Part shown: in pieces, positions 8,478 to 16,858 of the stretch
Numbering within the stretch: the first letter of the stretch is position 1
Layout of the letters: each line of letters starts with the position of its first letter
Translations under genes and position numbers: made by a program
Origin: Candidatus Aegiribacteria sp.
GTDB taxonomy: Bacteria; Fermentibacterota; Fermentibacteria; Fermentibacterales; JCC-6
Direction of reading: 5' to 3'
NCBI GenBank assembly: GCA_030613065.1
Contig: JAUWMQ010000016.1
Location: forward strand, 1-33,275
Length of the DNA: 33,275 nt
The notes under the pieces: model-generated
Told to the model about the DNA's origin: nothing
The model's database searches: none
What the model saw: only the letters and a program-made list of their open reading frames with translations

Positions 8478-9439
8478 AAGCCATGTTGCTTTGCGCAGGT
8501 TTCGGAACCAGGCTGAAACCTCTTACGGATTCGCTTCCGAAACCACTTGTGAAAATCGCAGGTTTTACACTTATTCATGACACCCTGCTTCACCTGTTTC
8601 GGCAGGGTGTCGATACAGCTGTAGTAAACGGCTCATGGATGGCTGACAAGATTGAGGATTATCTGGGAAACGCTGATCTGCCATTGAATCTTATATTCCA
8701 GAGGGAAGAAGAACCGCTTGGAACAGCTGGAGGGGTCAGGAAAGCCCTTCCATTCCTGGGTGAGGAATTCCTGGTTGTGTATGGTGACAATCTTACAAGG
8801 CAGCCTGTATCTCCTCTTATGGAACTTCACCGCAGGCTGGATTCAGAGGTGACCATTGCCCTCTCTCCGACCGGCGAACCATCAACCAAGGGTATAGTAC
8901 TTACTGATCCGGACGGAAGGGTTAGATGTTTTCGTGAGAAACCGCCCGATGAGATCGCTGAATCAAACCTTGCCAACTCCGGATTATACATCTGCAGAAA
9001 ATCAGCTGTTGAACATCTGCATGAAGGAGAATTCTCTGATTTCGGGATGAACGTATTCCCCATGCTCCTGAGCGAAAAAAGGGTTCTGGCTGCTGATACT
9101 CCCGGAGGGTACACAAGCGATATCGGAACAGGAAAAAGCTACCTGTTGGCCTGTCACGAAATTCTTTCCGGCAGAGTGATCCCGTATGAAGATAGCGATA
9201 ACATCAAGAACGGCATATTGATAGAAAATGATCAATCCTACGATGAAATTGAACTCAAAGGTACATTCTGGGCGGAGAAAGGAGCCCTGATCTCAGAAGG
9301 TTGCTCTCTTGAAAATTGTGTTGTACTATCCGGTGCGGTCATCGATCGGAACTGTACGTTAAAGAATTGTCTTGTAATGCCTGGAACAGCAGTACCAGAA
9401 TGTACTATCGCTGATGATAAATACCTGAAAGTGTTCTGA
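8474..9439 (+). CDS. Sugar-phosphate nucleotidyltransferase with C-terminal beta-helix
   Basis: This 321-residue enzyme transfers a nucleotide to a sugar 1-phosphate. The N-terminal Rossmann domain has the signature LLCAGFGTRLKPLTDSLPKPLVKIAG (the G-GTR and PKP lysine), EEPLGTAGGVRKALPFLG, and the metal-binding VVYGDNL. Substrate-side aspartates are in YTSDIGT. Residues from about 240 form a short left-handed beta-helix (ALISEGCSLENCVVLSG, VIDRNCTLKNCLV). The family covers mannose-1-phosphate and heptose-1-phosphate guanylyltransferases and similar enzymes. The following GmhA-like isomerase makes a heptose-type substrate attractive, but no kinase or phosphatase of the heptose pathway is present here. 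Its ATG overlaps the stop of the methyltransferase (ATGA). Confidence 0.88.
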   Translation: MKAMLLCAGFGTRLKPLTDSLPKPLVKIAGFTLIHDTLLHLFRQGVDTAVVNGSWMADKIEDYLGNADLPLNLIFQREEEPLGTAGGVRKALPFLGEEFLVVYGDNLTRQPVSPLMELHRRLDSEVTIALSPTGEPSTKGIVLTDPDGRVRCFREKPPDEIAESNLANSGLYICRKSAVEHLHEGEFSDFGMNVFPMLLSEKRVLAADTPGGYTSDIGTGKSYLLACHEILSGRVIPYEDSDNIKNGILIENDQSYDEIELKGTFWAEKGALISEGCSLENCVVLSGAVIDRNCTLKNCLVMPGTAVPECTIADDKYLKVF

Positions 9440-9450
9440 TTGGAGAACTC

Positions 9451-10017
9451 ATGCAGAAAGAAATAAGCGCATATTTTAATCAGATAAGCGCTCTGGTGCT
9501 GAAAATTCCAACGAAGGATATAGAAGAACTGGTCATGATCATATTTGAAGCCTACAAAAAGGGCAGAAGAATTTTTATTTTCGGTAACGGAGGAGGATCT
9601 GCCACTTCCAGCCATTTCGTCTGCGACCTTGCAAAGGGCACCGCAACCCCCGGGAAACCCAGACTGAAGGCAGTCAGTCTTTCTGATAATGTACCCCTTA
9701 TAACTGCATGGGCGAACGATACAGATTATACAAATACCTTCGGTGAACAGCTGAGAAATCTTGCTGAGGAAGGAGACATAGTTATCGGCCTTTCCGGAAG
9801 CGGAATGAGCCCAAATGTCATAAATGCTTTCAGGGTTGCCAACAAAATCGGCGCGATTTCAGTACTGCTTTCAGGCTACAACGGAGGTGAAGCCGTAGAT
9901 GTGGCGAATAGATCCATTATAGTCCCAAGCGAGGATATGCAGCATATAGAGGATATTCATCTTATGCTCTGCCATGTAGTGTTCAGGATGGTCCGCAGCA
10001 GGATAAGGGAACAATGA
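9451..10017 (+). CDS. SIS-domain phosphosugar isomerase, GmhA-like
   Basis: This 188-residue SIS-domain protein resembles sedoheptulose-7-phosphate isomerase, the first step to ADP- or GDP-heptose. Marks are the phosphate-binding IFIFGNGGGSATSSHF at about 36-50, WANDTDYTNTFGEQL, the SGSGMSPNVINA loop, and EDIHLMLCH near the C-terminus, which supplies the histidine. Aligned from memory with E. coli GmhA, the catalytic Glu65 position is Asp (HFVCDL). This is typical of a broader GmhA-like subfamily, so substrate assignment is provisional. It starts 11 bases after the nucleotidyltransferase and closes the plus-strand set. Its end faces the zinc-ribbon gene on the other strand with only 5 bases between them. 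Confidence 0.85.
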   Translation: MQKEISAYFNQISALVLKIPTKDIEELVMIIFEAYKKGRRIFIFGNGGGSATSSHFVCDLAKGTATPGKPRLKAVSLSDNVPLITAWANDTDYTNTFGEQLRNLAEEGDIVIGLSGSGMSPNVINAFRVANKIGAISVLLSGYNGGEAVDVANRSIIVPSEDMQHIEDIHLMLCHVVFRMVRSRIREQ

Positions 10018-10022
10018 TCGTA

Positions 10023-10045
10023 TCAGGAGTAGTCCTGACTCCTGA
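10023..10045. terminator. Stem-loop between convergent genes, possible terminator
   Basis: TCAGGAGT (10023-10030) pairs perfectly with ACTCCTGA (10038-10045) around a 7-base loop, right after the stop of the plus-strand isomerase gene. A short TTTT follows at 10050-10053 on the plus strand. The stem lies within the last codons of the opposing zinc-ribbon gene. It may stop plus-strand transcription, but the T-tract is poor. Confidence 0.35.
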
Positions 10046-10445
10046 AGATCTTTTCTCCATCGGCCAGATATTGATTCAAAGCATCACTGAAGATATCAGG
10101 ATCTTTATCACTTTCTTCTGGAAATCTGCTTTTCCACAGATCCCAGGATTTCTGAATTTCCTGGCTCATTACCTCCGGAAGATTTCCATCTGTTCTGGCT
10201 TCATCTATTAATTCACGATTATAGATAAGAATATCACTTGCCAGTACCCTCGCGAATCTTGCAGCCCTCTGCTCTTCACTGTCTTCATCGATGGGAATGT
10301 CTCCCATCGCGGCTGTTACATTCTTAGGAGGGTTTATTATGAAAATCTCAGAACACTTCCTGCATCGAAAGCGTTTTGGTGAATCTCCGATTTTATTTTC
10401 GGGAATATTATACTTACTATCACAATTAGGACAGTTAACAATCAT
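10023..10445 (-). CDS. Zinc-ribbon (MJ0042-type) domain protein
   Basis: This 140-residue protein begins with an MJ0042-family zinc finger: C5 and C8 (NCPNCDSKY), then C28 and C31 (RCRKCSEIF). An acidic linker follows, and then a helical domain with ARFARVLASDILIYNRELIDEAR. That helical part recurs in many bacterial zinc-ribbon proteins of unknown function. It has no predicted membrane segment. The ATG has a strong AGGAGG box 8 bases upstream and overlaps the aminotransferase stop (ATGA). It is the last gene of the pil-rsmD-coaD operon. A nucleic-acid or protein-binding role is only suggested by the zinc ribbon. Confidence 0.8.
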   Translation of the reverse strand: MIVNCPNCDSKYNIPENKIGDSPKRFRCRKCSEIFIINPPKNVTAAMGDIPIDEDSEEQRAARFARVLASDILIYNRELIDEARTDGNLPEVMSQEIQKSWDLWKSRFPEESDKDPDIFSDALNQYLADGEKIFRSQDYS

Positions 10446-11596
10446 GTATTGTACCTCCTGCGCAGGAATCCTTTAAATCTGGTCACACCTTCACGAATAT
10501 CATCGTCGGACGCTGCAAAAGACAACCTGATGTACCCCTCAGCTCCAAATGCAGAACCGGGTATTACCGCCAGTCCTTCTTCTTCCAGAAGTTCGCTGCA
10601 GAATCTCGCAGTGTCATTTTCCGCATCCAACCGGGGAAATACATAAAATGCACCTTCAGGTCTATCAAATTCTATGTTATCTACGTCCGATAGTAACGAA
10701 CATATCAGGTCTCTTCTTTTTCTGAAGGACGAGTACATTTCACTTTTTTCTTTATCAGCCTTACCTTCAACGGCTGCCAGTGCTGCCCACTGTGATATGG
10801 AACATGGATTTGATGTGGAATGTGCCTGAAGAATGCCCGATAGTTTTGACCATTCATAGTTTGCAAGTGCGTAGCCTATCCGCCATCCAGTCATGGCATA
10901 AGTTTTCGATACACCTGACACAACAGCCGTTCTCTCACTAAGTTCCTGCCTGTAATCAAGAATGTGCGGCACTCCACCTTCAACGTAAACAAGATCTTCA
11001 TAAATATCATCCGAGATAACCCACATTTCGGTATCAGCAACAGCATCTGCGATGTCTTTCATCTCGACTTCGGACGGGACGTACCCTGATGGGTTGGAGG
11101 GGTAGTTAATGAGCAGACCAACTGCTCCGTTGTCTGCTGCTATAAGTATTTCTTCAGCGTTAATCCCCTTTTCCGGTATAACAGGTATTCCCCCTGAAGC
11201 CTTGACCATTTCAGGATAACTGACCCAGTATGGCCTGGGAAGTAGCACCATGTCTCCTGGATTGACTGCCGATCTGATGAGATTTGCCAGGTTATGCTTC
11301 GCGCCGCAGCTTACAACAACGTTTTCAGGTGTGTATGAAATATTCCTTCTAATTGAATATCTTTCTGCTACAGCTTCTTTCAGCTCAGTTATACCGGTAC
11401 TTGCAGTGTATCCGGTTTTCCCCTCCTTTATAGCCCTGATCCCGGCTTCAGCGATTGGATCCGGTGTTGGAAAATCAGGCTCACCTGCAGTCAGTGATAC
11501 AATATCCCTTCCCGATTTTTTCAGTTCCTTTGCTTTCGCGCTCAACTGAAGCGTCGCAGAAGGTGATAATGACACTATAGTTCTGGAATATTTCAT
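10442..11596 (-). CDS. Pyridoxal-phosphate aminotransferase, class I (aspartate aminotransferase type)
   Basis: This 384-residue fold-type I enzyme transfers amino groups between aspartate or a similar amino acid and 2-oxoglutarate. Visible marks are LTAGEPDFPTPDPI near the N-terminus, the NYPSNPSG loop around the cofactor asparagine, the ISDDIYEDLVY aspartate that contacts the pyridine nitrogen, and VSGVSKTYAMTGWRIGYA, whose lysine binds PLP. The C-terminal domain has the arginine segment YIRLSFAAS that grips the substrate carboxylate. The pattern fits the Ib (AspB/AspC-like) group, so aspartate is the likeliest substrate, though aromatic or other amino acids are possible. It overlaps coaD by 4 bases at its start and the zinc-ribbon gene by 4 at its end. 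Confidence 0.93.
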   Translation of the reverse strand: MKYSRTIVSLSPSATLQLSAKAKELKKSGRDIVSLTAGEPDFPTPDPIAEAGIRAIKEGKTGYTASTGITELKEAVAERYSIRRNISYTPENVVVSCGAKHNLANLIRSAVNPGDMVLLPRPYWVSYPEMVKASGGIPVIPEKGINAEEILIAADNGAVGLLINYPSNPSGYVPSEVEMKDIADAVADTEMWVISDDIYEDLVYVEGGVPHILDYRQELSERTAVVSGVSKTYAMTGWRIGYALANYEWSKLSGILQAHSTSNPCSISQWAALAAVEGKADKEKSEMYSSFRKRRDLICSLLSDVDNIEFDRPEGAFYVFPRLDAENDTARFCSELLEEEGLAVIPGSAFGAEGYIRLSFAASDDDIREGVTRFKGFLRRRYNT

Positions 11597-12105
11597 GATT
11601 CATCCATTTCCGGTATCAACCGCGCAGGTCCATAATGTTCCTCAAGCGCCTTCCTTACACAGGATGTAACCAGCCTTGAAAGGTCTCCTCCATACACTGC
11701 TATCTCTTTAACAAGTGCAGAAGAGAGATACATATTGTCCTCCGAGGGCATAAGATAAAGCCCTGTTATCTCCGGTGCCAGTTTTCTGTTCATCAGCTGC
11801 ATCTGAAACTCGTACTCAAAATCAGAGTTAGCCCGGAGTCCTCTGACGAAAGTATGATAATTCTTCCTCTTCATATATTCAACCAGCAGAGAATCGAATG
11901 AAGATACCTCTATTCCATTCAGACCTGTCTCTATAAGAGATTCCCTGAGGAGTTTAACCCTGTTTTCAACAGAAAAGCAGAGGGATTTGGAAGACCGCGT
12001 CACAACTGCGACTTCTATTTTATTAAATATGTTCGATGCTCTTCTGATTATATCAAGGTGTCCGAGCGTTACAGGATCAAATGTACCAGGATAGATAATT
12101 CTCAT
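11593..12105 (-). CDS. coaD: Phosphopantetheine adenylyltransferase
   Basis: CoaD joins ATP and 4'-phosphopantetheine to make dephospho-CoA, the fourth step of coenzyme A synthesis, in the cytoplasm. The 170-residue protein begins MRIIYPGTFDPVTLGHLDII, containing the T-x-GH nucleotidyl-transfer motif. It also has the family segments TFVRGLRANSDFEYEFQMQLMNR and YLSSALVKEIA (the usual ISSTxVRE position, here SSALVKE). I chose ATG 12105 over an open-frame extension of 20 codons. It has GAAGGA six bases upstream, overlaps the rsmD stop (ATGA), and matches the conserved family start. The rsmD-coaD pairing is a widely conserved arrangement. Confidence 0.96.
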   Translation of the reverse strand: MRIIYPGTFDPVTLGHLDIIRRASNIFNKIEVAVVTRSSKSLCFSVENRVKLLRESLIETGLNGIEVSSFDSLLVEYMKRKNYHTFVRGLRANSDFEYEFQMQLMNRKLAPEITGLYLMPSEDNMYLSSALVKEIAVYGGDLSRLVTSCVRKALEEHYGPARLIPEMDES

Positions 12106-12638
12106 CGTGCTTCCTTCATTAATTTCCAGCATAGGACGCTGTCCCCATACTTTCTCTTCACCCAATCATCCTTCATGCTGCTTTCTTTTCCGCACTCCAC
12201 GAAAACCGCTCCATGCGACGACAGGATACCGCTCCATTCCAGGCAGTCTGCCCATTCGTAGAGTTTGCTGTACCTGTACGGTGGATCGAAGTATACAATA
12301 TCAGGTACGGAATCTGTTGTAGTAATATAATCTCTAAAATCAGCGGTAATGACTTCTGCATCATCAAGAGAATTGTGTTCTCTGAGAAAGGTCCTGATAA
12401 GGAATGTAGAACGGGGATTTTTGTCAACGAATACACAATAGGATGCCCCCCAGCTCATAGCTTCAAGACCCACTGCTCCAGTTCCGGCGCATAGATCCCA
12501 TACAACAGCAGAATCGACAAGATTTCTTCCGGCAATATCAAGGAAGGCACCCCTTAGAAGTGAAGAAGTTGGTCTGCACAGTTTAGGCGAAGGGCGGAGA
12601 ATGTGACCCTTCCATTTTCCCCGCCCAAGCCTGATCAC
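12102..12638 (-). CDS. rsmD: 16S rRNA (guanine-966-N2) methyltransferase
   Basis: RsmD methylates G966 of 16S rRNA in the assembled small subunit. The 178-residue protein shows the family start RLGRGKWKGHILRPSP, then RPTSSLLRGAFLDI (RPTxxxxREA-like). The SAM motif is VWDLCAGTGAVGLEAMSWGA, followed by VDKNP and the catalytic DPPY (IVYFDPPYRYSKLY). The start is GTG at 12638 with AGGG upstream. It lies 12 bases after pilQ and overlaps coaD, so this housekeeping pair appears to ride on the pilus operon transcript. Confidence 0.94.
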   Translation of the reverse strand: MIRLGRGKWKGHILRPSPKLCRPTSSLLRGAFLDIAGRNLVDSAVVWDLCAGTGAVGLEAMSWGASYCVFVDKNPRSTFLIRTFLREHNSLDDAEVITADFRDYITTTDSVPDIVYFDPPYRYSKLYEWADCLEWSGILSSHGAVFVECGKESSMKDDWVKRKYGDSVLCWKLMKEAR

Positions 12639-12650
12639 ACTGGCCCTGTT

Positions 12651-14396
12651 TTAGTAAGGCCTGATAATGTGTGGAGTAACAAATATTACAAGCTCTGTAC
12701 TTTCTTCCCGTTCGGAATTGTAGGAGAAAAGCAGATCTCCGAGCAGCGGAATACTTCCCAGTATCGGGATGGATCTTCTGACGGTTGTAGACTTGCTTCT
12801 CATTATTCCACCGATAACCGCTGTGGCACCATCGTCTATCATCAGGACTGTATTGGCGCTCTGTGTCAGAATTATGGGTAGCGTGCTGGTTGCCTCTCCG
12901 GCAAGCTCGCTTACGACCGGATTAAGCTCAAGAGTTACGTTGTTGTCAGCATTTATATGAGGTGTTACGGTCAGCTCAATTCCAATCTGATACATCTCTA
13001 TATAGGTGTTTCCAGCCGCATCTTGAAGGGTCAGGGGTATCAGCTTACCGGATAGTACTGAACCGGTCATGTTGTCGATTATCGCTATCCTCGGCTCCGA
13101 AAGTATATGCGCGTGATTCTGGGATTCAAGCATAGTAATAACTGCGTTCACATCGAACATATTGGTAATGGTACTGAATGAGAGAGAGGCGCTCGGGTCT
13201 TCTACAGCTAGACCGCTGCTCATACCTGCGTGTACCAGATCGTTTGACCTTCCAAGATTCCCGAGGGACCAGTCAATACCCATTTCGCTCGCATAGCTGG
13301 CATCTATTTCCACCAGTTTCGCCTCTATCATTACCTGTGCTGTCGGACTGTCCAGGATAGGTAGAAGTCTGCCAACTTCCTCGAGTTTGTATGGTATATC
13401 CGTGACGATAAGAGAGTTTGTCCTGTCATCAACAGATATCTGGCCTCTCTCGGAAAGAGCGGTAATGAGAGCACTGTTCAGGCTCTGCGCAGTAGCGTAT
13501 CTGATTACGTATATTTGAGTCTGGAGTTCCTGAAGGTTCTCTCTGTCATGACGAGTTGACGCCATCTGATTTATTTCTGTATAGAACTCATCCCTTGGTA
13601 TTACTCTCAGGACATTACCCTGCATACTGGCAGCCAGCCCCTGAGAGTTTAGAATCGCTGTGAGTGCATCCTTCCAGCCAACATTCTGCAAACGGGCTGT
13701 AACCGAGGAAGTGTAATTCTCAGGAAGCATGATATTCATTCCGCTTACATCTGAGATAGCTCTCATAACAGTTCTAATGTTTGCATCAACAACATCAATG
13801 GTTATACTTCTACCGCCGGAGCCCGACCATTCCACCGGGAAGCCATCTTCTATTTGTCGAGGGGTCTCACTAATACGGATACCCCTTGTTGAAGTTGCGG
13901 TGGACTGTCCGGAAAGAGAAGAGTAATCCGGTGATGAAAGTGGCTGCACATCTGCACCATTTACAACAGATACAACATATTCAGAATTGGCTGACCATGC
14001 GGCAAAGGGTATGCCTGTCGGATCTGTCTGCATTTCAAGAACGAGTTGATTCCCATCAAGAGATGCAGTGTAGTTGAGAAGCTCTCCGTTGACATCGATT
14101 ATTATTCTGACGATGCCGTCAGGTGGAGCTTTGTACTGACTCGTTCGTATGGATAGAACACCTCCCCTGTTAACAGCAAAATCCATCGACGGCAGCGAGT
14201 GCACTGCATCGCCGATGTCAAGAACGATCCTCATAGGATCGGTCAGGAGAAACCTTTCGTACGAAATAGCATCATCAGCAGCTATAGTGACCAGGGTCAC
14301 GTCACCGCTGGGTACTACCGAGATATCGGTAATCCTGTAAGCCGCAGCTGGCAAAACCAGCAACAGCAGGAGACTACATACGGTTAATAGACGCAT
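12651..14396 (-). CDS. pilQ: Type IV pilus secretin PilQ
   Basis: PilQ forms the outer-membrane channel for type IV pili. The 581-residue protein has a signal peptide (LLTVCSLLLLLVLPAAAY). One AMIN domain lies at about 20-130 (YRITDISVVPSGDV...) and likely binds peptidoglycan. A linker follows, then an STN-type domain at about 195-275 (DVVDANIRTVMRAISDVSGMN), a secretin N-domain at about 295-365 (YVIRYATAQSLNSALITAL), and the secretin barrel to the end. The VPVLGDIPLLG-type signature appears as RSIPILGSIPLLGDLLF, and the chain ends ELVIFVTPHIIRPY. A single AMIN domain makes it shorter than proteobacterial PilQ. Its ATG overlaps the PilP-type gene stop as TGATG. The presence of a secretin implies an outer membrane. 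Confidence 0.95.
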   Translation of the reverse strand: MRLLTVCSLLLLLVLPAAAYRITDISVVPSGDVTLVTIAADDAISYERFLLTDPMRIVLDIGDAVHSLPSMDFAVNRGGVLSIRTSQYKAPPDGIVRIIIDVNGELLNYTASLDGNQLVLEMQTDPTGIPFAAWSANSEYVVSVVNGADVQPLSSPDYSSLSGQSTATSTRGIRISETPRQIEDGFPVEWSGSGGRSITIDVVDANIRTVMRAISDVSGMNIMLPENYTSSVTARLQNVGWKDALTAILNSQGLAASMQGNVLRVIPRDEFYTEINQMASTRHDRENLQELQTQIYVIRYATAQSLNSALITALSERGQISVDDRTNSLIVTDIPYKLEEVGRLLPILDSPTAQVMIEAKLVEIDASYASEMGIDWSLGNLGRSNDLVHAGMSSGLAVEDPSASLSFSTITNMFDVNAVITMLESQNHAHILSEPRIAIIDNMTGSVLSGKLIPLTLQDAAGNTYIEMYQIGIELTVTPHINADNNVTLELNPVVSELAGEATSTLPIILTQSANTVLMIDDGATAVIGGIMRSKSTTVRRSIPILGSIPLLGDLLFSYNSEREESTELVIFVTPHIIRPY

Positions 14397-15808
14397 CAGA
14401 GACCACCTTCTTCATGTAAACGCAGAGAGTAAATGGTTGGGATCGTGGTCTCCCCTCCACCTCTTGCGCTATAATCAACAATAACATCCTGAATTACAAT
14501 GACTTCATTACTAGTTATCTCGGCAACGTGGGAATTGTTGGCAAGGATAGTTCCTTCATAGAGGATGTAGGGTACACCTATTGCGTCTTCTACCATAGCC
14601 TGATCACCACCAACAGGATCAAGTGTTATTCCGACAAGCCTGAATTCCTCTACCGATATGATCTCAAGATTCCTCCTGGCATCCCTTCCTTCGGTTGAAA
14701 ACTCGGTGAACGGGTCGGGTCTGATCGAAACAGATTCATATATCCTGAAGGTTCCTCCGCCTGCCTGTATTATATCCTCTATGGACTCTGAAGAACCCTG
14801 CATCCCGTGCGTGTTCTGCCCTGCCATGGAACAGGATACACGCTGAGTATCGTAGTAGGGGAGACTGGTTTCAACTGAGCCCATGCCGGTGTAGACCGTT
14901 ATTCCAAGGTCATCAATTGCCCAAACAGGTTCCCGGAAATCTCTCATTGCGAATAATCTTGCTGGCTCGAACGACGGCGCTTCAGCGATAATCTCTCCTG
15001 GAGACATGACTGTTGAAATACCGTTCTCTGCCAGCACAAGGCCTCCATCATACAGACGGCCATCCGAATGATAATTCCATTCGCCCTGCGAGGTTCTTAC
15101 ATAAATGGTGTCCTGGAAGCCGATGAACAGAATGTTGTCGGACGATGCCAATATTTCTCCATCGGGGGAATCCTCGAACTGCCACAGGGCAACCGAGGGA
15201 TCGAACAGCGCAAGACCTCCACCCTCAAGACTGAATATCCAGTCCGGCCCTATTCGTTGAAGGTCACCCCGGGGATTCAATTGTTCAGAAGCGGAATATA
15301 CCGTGAAACCATCTTCCTCCCTGATCGCCAGATCTCCATCCGTGCCCAGAATTGCTATATCAGTGTTACTGATCTTCAGCTCCATCGGGTAGAAACCCTC
15401 CGGGAGTGATTCTGAAAGAGCCTCTCCGGTGTTATAGTTGAATACAACGTATTCACTTTCGGTAACGAATGCGGGAATCTCGCCTACCAAGTCGAAATCA
15501 AGAACAGTGCTGACATCCTCCAGGCAGTAGGCCTTCCATTTTCCATCAATTCTGCTGAACCTGAGGAGCGTGCCCCCTTCAAAAAGCAGCCATGCATTAT
15601 CTTCCCCTGCTTCGGCCATTATGGGAGGAGCCTGCGAAAGGGTCATCTCTATCCAGCCGTAAACGTCGGAACTGGATACCACAGTTATGGATACTACTGG
15701 ATGATCAACAGTTGCGGTTGCGTCATCCGTACTCTCACCACAGCCGGAAACCAGGAATACTGCTGCTGCTGCCAGAAGGGCTGTATAAGTTAATTTTGAG
15801 ATACTCAT
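14396..15808 (-). CDS. pilP: PilP-type lipoprotein with a large extra N-terminal domain
   Basis: This 470-residue protein sits exactly where pilP belongs, between pilO and pilQ. It has a lipobox (FLVSGC, lipidated Cys near 23). Residues about 40-330 form a run of short strand-rich units (NAWLLFEGGTLLRFS, EYVVFNYNTGEAL, DWIFSLEGGGLALFD) that looks like a beta-propeller. The last roughly 110 residues match PilP: IRPDPFTEF (the DPF motif), EEFRLVGITLDP, YILYEGTILANNSHVAEITSNEVIVI, and IYSLRL at the end. Typical PilP is about 175 residues, so this is a fusion or greatly enlarged form. PilP links the PilN/PilO inner-membrane complex to the PilQ secretin. The propeller call rests only on pattern. 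An AGGGG box precedes the ATG. Confidence 0.75.
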   Translation of the reverse strand: MSISKLTYTALLAAAAVFLVSGCGESTDDATATVDHPVVSITVVSSSDVYGWIEMTLSQAPPIMAEAGEDNAWLLFEGGTLLRFSRIDGKWKAYCLEDVSTVLDFDLVGEIPAFVTESEYVVFNYNTGEALSESLPEGFYPMELKISNTDIAILGTDGDLAIREEDGFTVYSASEQLNPRGDLQRIGPDWIFSLEGGGLALFDPSVALWQFEDSPDGEILASSDNILFIGFQDTIYVRTSQGEWNYHSDGRLYDGGLVLAENGISTVMSPGEIIAEAPSFEPARLFAMRDFREPVWAIDDLGITVYTGMGSVETSLPYYDTQRVSCSMAGQNTHGMQGSSESIEDIIQAGGGTFRIYESVSIRPDPFTEFSTEGRDARRNLEIISVEEFRLVGITLDPVGGDQAMVEDAIGVPYILYEGTILANNSHVAEITSNEVIVIQDVIVDYSARGGGETTIPTIYSLRLHEEGGL

Positions 15809-15825
15809 TCTCTTATGCCCCTTCC

Positions 15826-16383
15826 CTATGGCTGCACGAAGGCTGTAATCGTGAAATTAGCCTCCATATTGTCGTAGCTTCCGTCGGAAGCCTTCTTCTG
15901 TATAACAGTCAGATCTGTAACCGCAGTTATCATCATCTGCTGAGTCAACTGATCAAGGAAAACACCAAGTCTATGGAAACGTCCTGTGAGTTGCATCTGC
16001 CATCCATAAACAAGGAAATCACCCTGAGTAGCGGGGGGTAGCGGAGTGAGAGAATAAATCTGCAAACCGCTGTTCTCTGCATTTTCCGTCAGTATATCCA
16101 ATATTTCATCCTGATCGTAACTTCTTGGAAGATACCTATCAAGTTCCGCAAGCTGTTGAGTAAGGAGGTTAATCTCCTGTTCGGTTATTGCCATATCCGA
16201 CGCGGTTCCCGACTGGAGTGAACTGAGCTCAGCCCTTTTCATATCCAGATTCTGTTCGGCCTGCTCGATCCTCCCCTTGATTTCCGAAGAAATCTCCCTT
16301 GGATAAAGATATATCAGTGCTACAACGAGAAGAATACCGACTATTAAGATATAGAATCTGGGGTCTCTGAGATAGGCATTCAT
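15826..16383 (-). CDS. pilO: Type IV pilus alignment protein PilO
   Basis: PilO pairs with PilN in the inner-membrane alignment complex of type IV pili. The 185-residue protein has a short cytoplasmic start (MNAYLRDPRFY), one transmembrane segment at about 12-28 (ILIVGILLVVALIYLY), and a periplasmic coiled coil (IKGRIEQAEQNLDMKRAELSS). A ferredoxin-like domain follows with LDRYLPRSYDQDEILDILTENAENSGL and MQLTGRFHRLGVFLDQL, the PilO-type core. I place the start at ATG 16383, which has AGGGGG six bases upstream, instead of an open-frame extension of 27 codons that lacks any family similarity. It lies 17 bases before the PilP-type gene and 55 bases after the small lipoprotein. Confidence 0.9.
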   Translation of the reverse strand: MNAYLRDPRFYILIVGILLVVALIYLYPREISSEIKGRIEQAEQNLDMKRAELSSLQSGTASDMAITEQEINLLTQQLAELDRYLPRSYDQDEILDILTENAENSGLQIYSLTPLPPATQGDFLVYGWQMQLTGRFHRLGVFLDQLTQQMMITAVTDLTVIQKKASDGSYDNMEANFTITAFVQP

Positions 16384-16438
16384 ACCAAACCCCCTTTGTA
16401 TTCTGTCTGCTTCAATGGTAACGAGTATTCCATCTTCA

Positions 16439-16858
16439 TTACCTGCTGCCGGATTTCGACCCAAACATGGTCAGGTTGATGTCATACATCGTCAGTGTAT
16501 CACCGCCGAAGACTGTGAAGTCACCACCGTAGTTGAATCGATCTCCCATTTTGTCAATGGCGTAAAGTCCGAAGGTAACACTTCCAGAAGAACCGCCTGG
16601 CGTAGTGCTGCCCTCTCCAATCTCCGGATAGAACTGAATCTCAATCCAGAACCTGCCGCCGGCATCTGTCTCGGTTAAATACGTTTCCTGAGTATCTATA
16701 GTTTCTAAACTTATGCCTTCGGCTCCGGTGTTCTCCGTGGGATCAGTATAGATGAACCCTGTTACGTAAACCCGCGTTTTGTCCATCCCTACTGGATTAC
16801 ATCCTGTAACTGCGAGTAAAACCAGCAAACCTAATACTGAAATTGCAATTATTCTCAT
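16439..16858 (-). CDS. Small predicted lipoprotein inside the pil operon
   Basis: This 139-residue protein has a clear lipoprotein signal (VLGLLVLLAVTGC, lipidated Cys at 20). The mature part looks beta-rich: TRVYVTGFIYTDPTENTGAEGISLETIDT followed by TDAGGRFWIEIQF. That pattern resembles carboxypeptidase-regulatory or Ig-like domains (a turn with a modifiable loop, then TDxxGxF). I do not recognise a named family. It starts by overlapping the PilM-PilN stop (ATGA) and precedes pilO, a place where most pil operons have no gene. A pilus-assembly role is suggested by position only. Confidence 0.75.
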   Translation of the reverse strand: MRIIAISVLGLLVLLAVTGCNPVGMDKTRVYVTGFIYTDPTENTGAEGISLETIDTQETYLTETDAGGRFWIEIQFYPEIGEGSTTPGGSSGSVTFGLYAIDKMGDRFNYGGDFTVFGGDTLTMYDINLTMFGSKSGSR

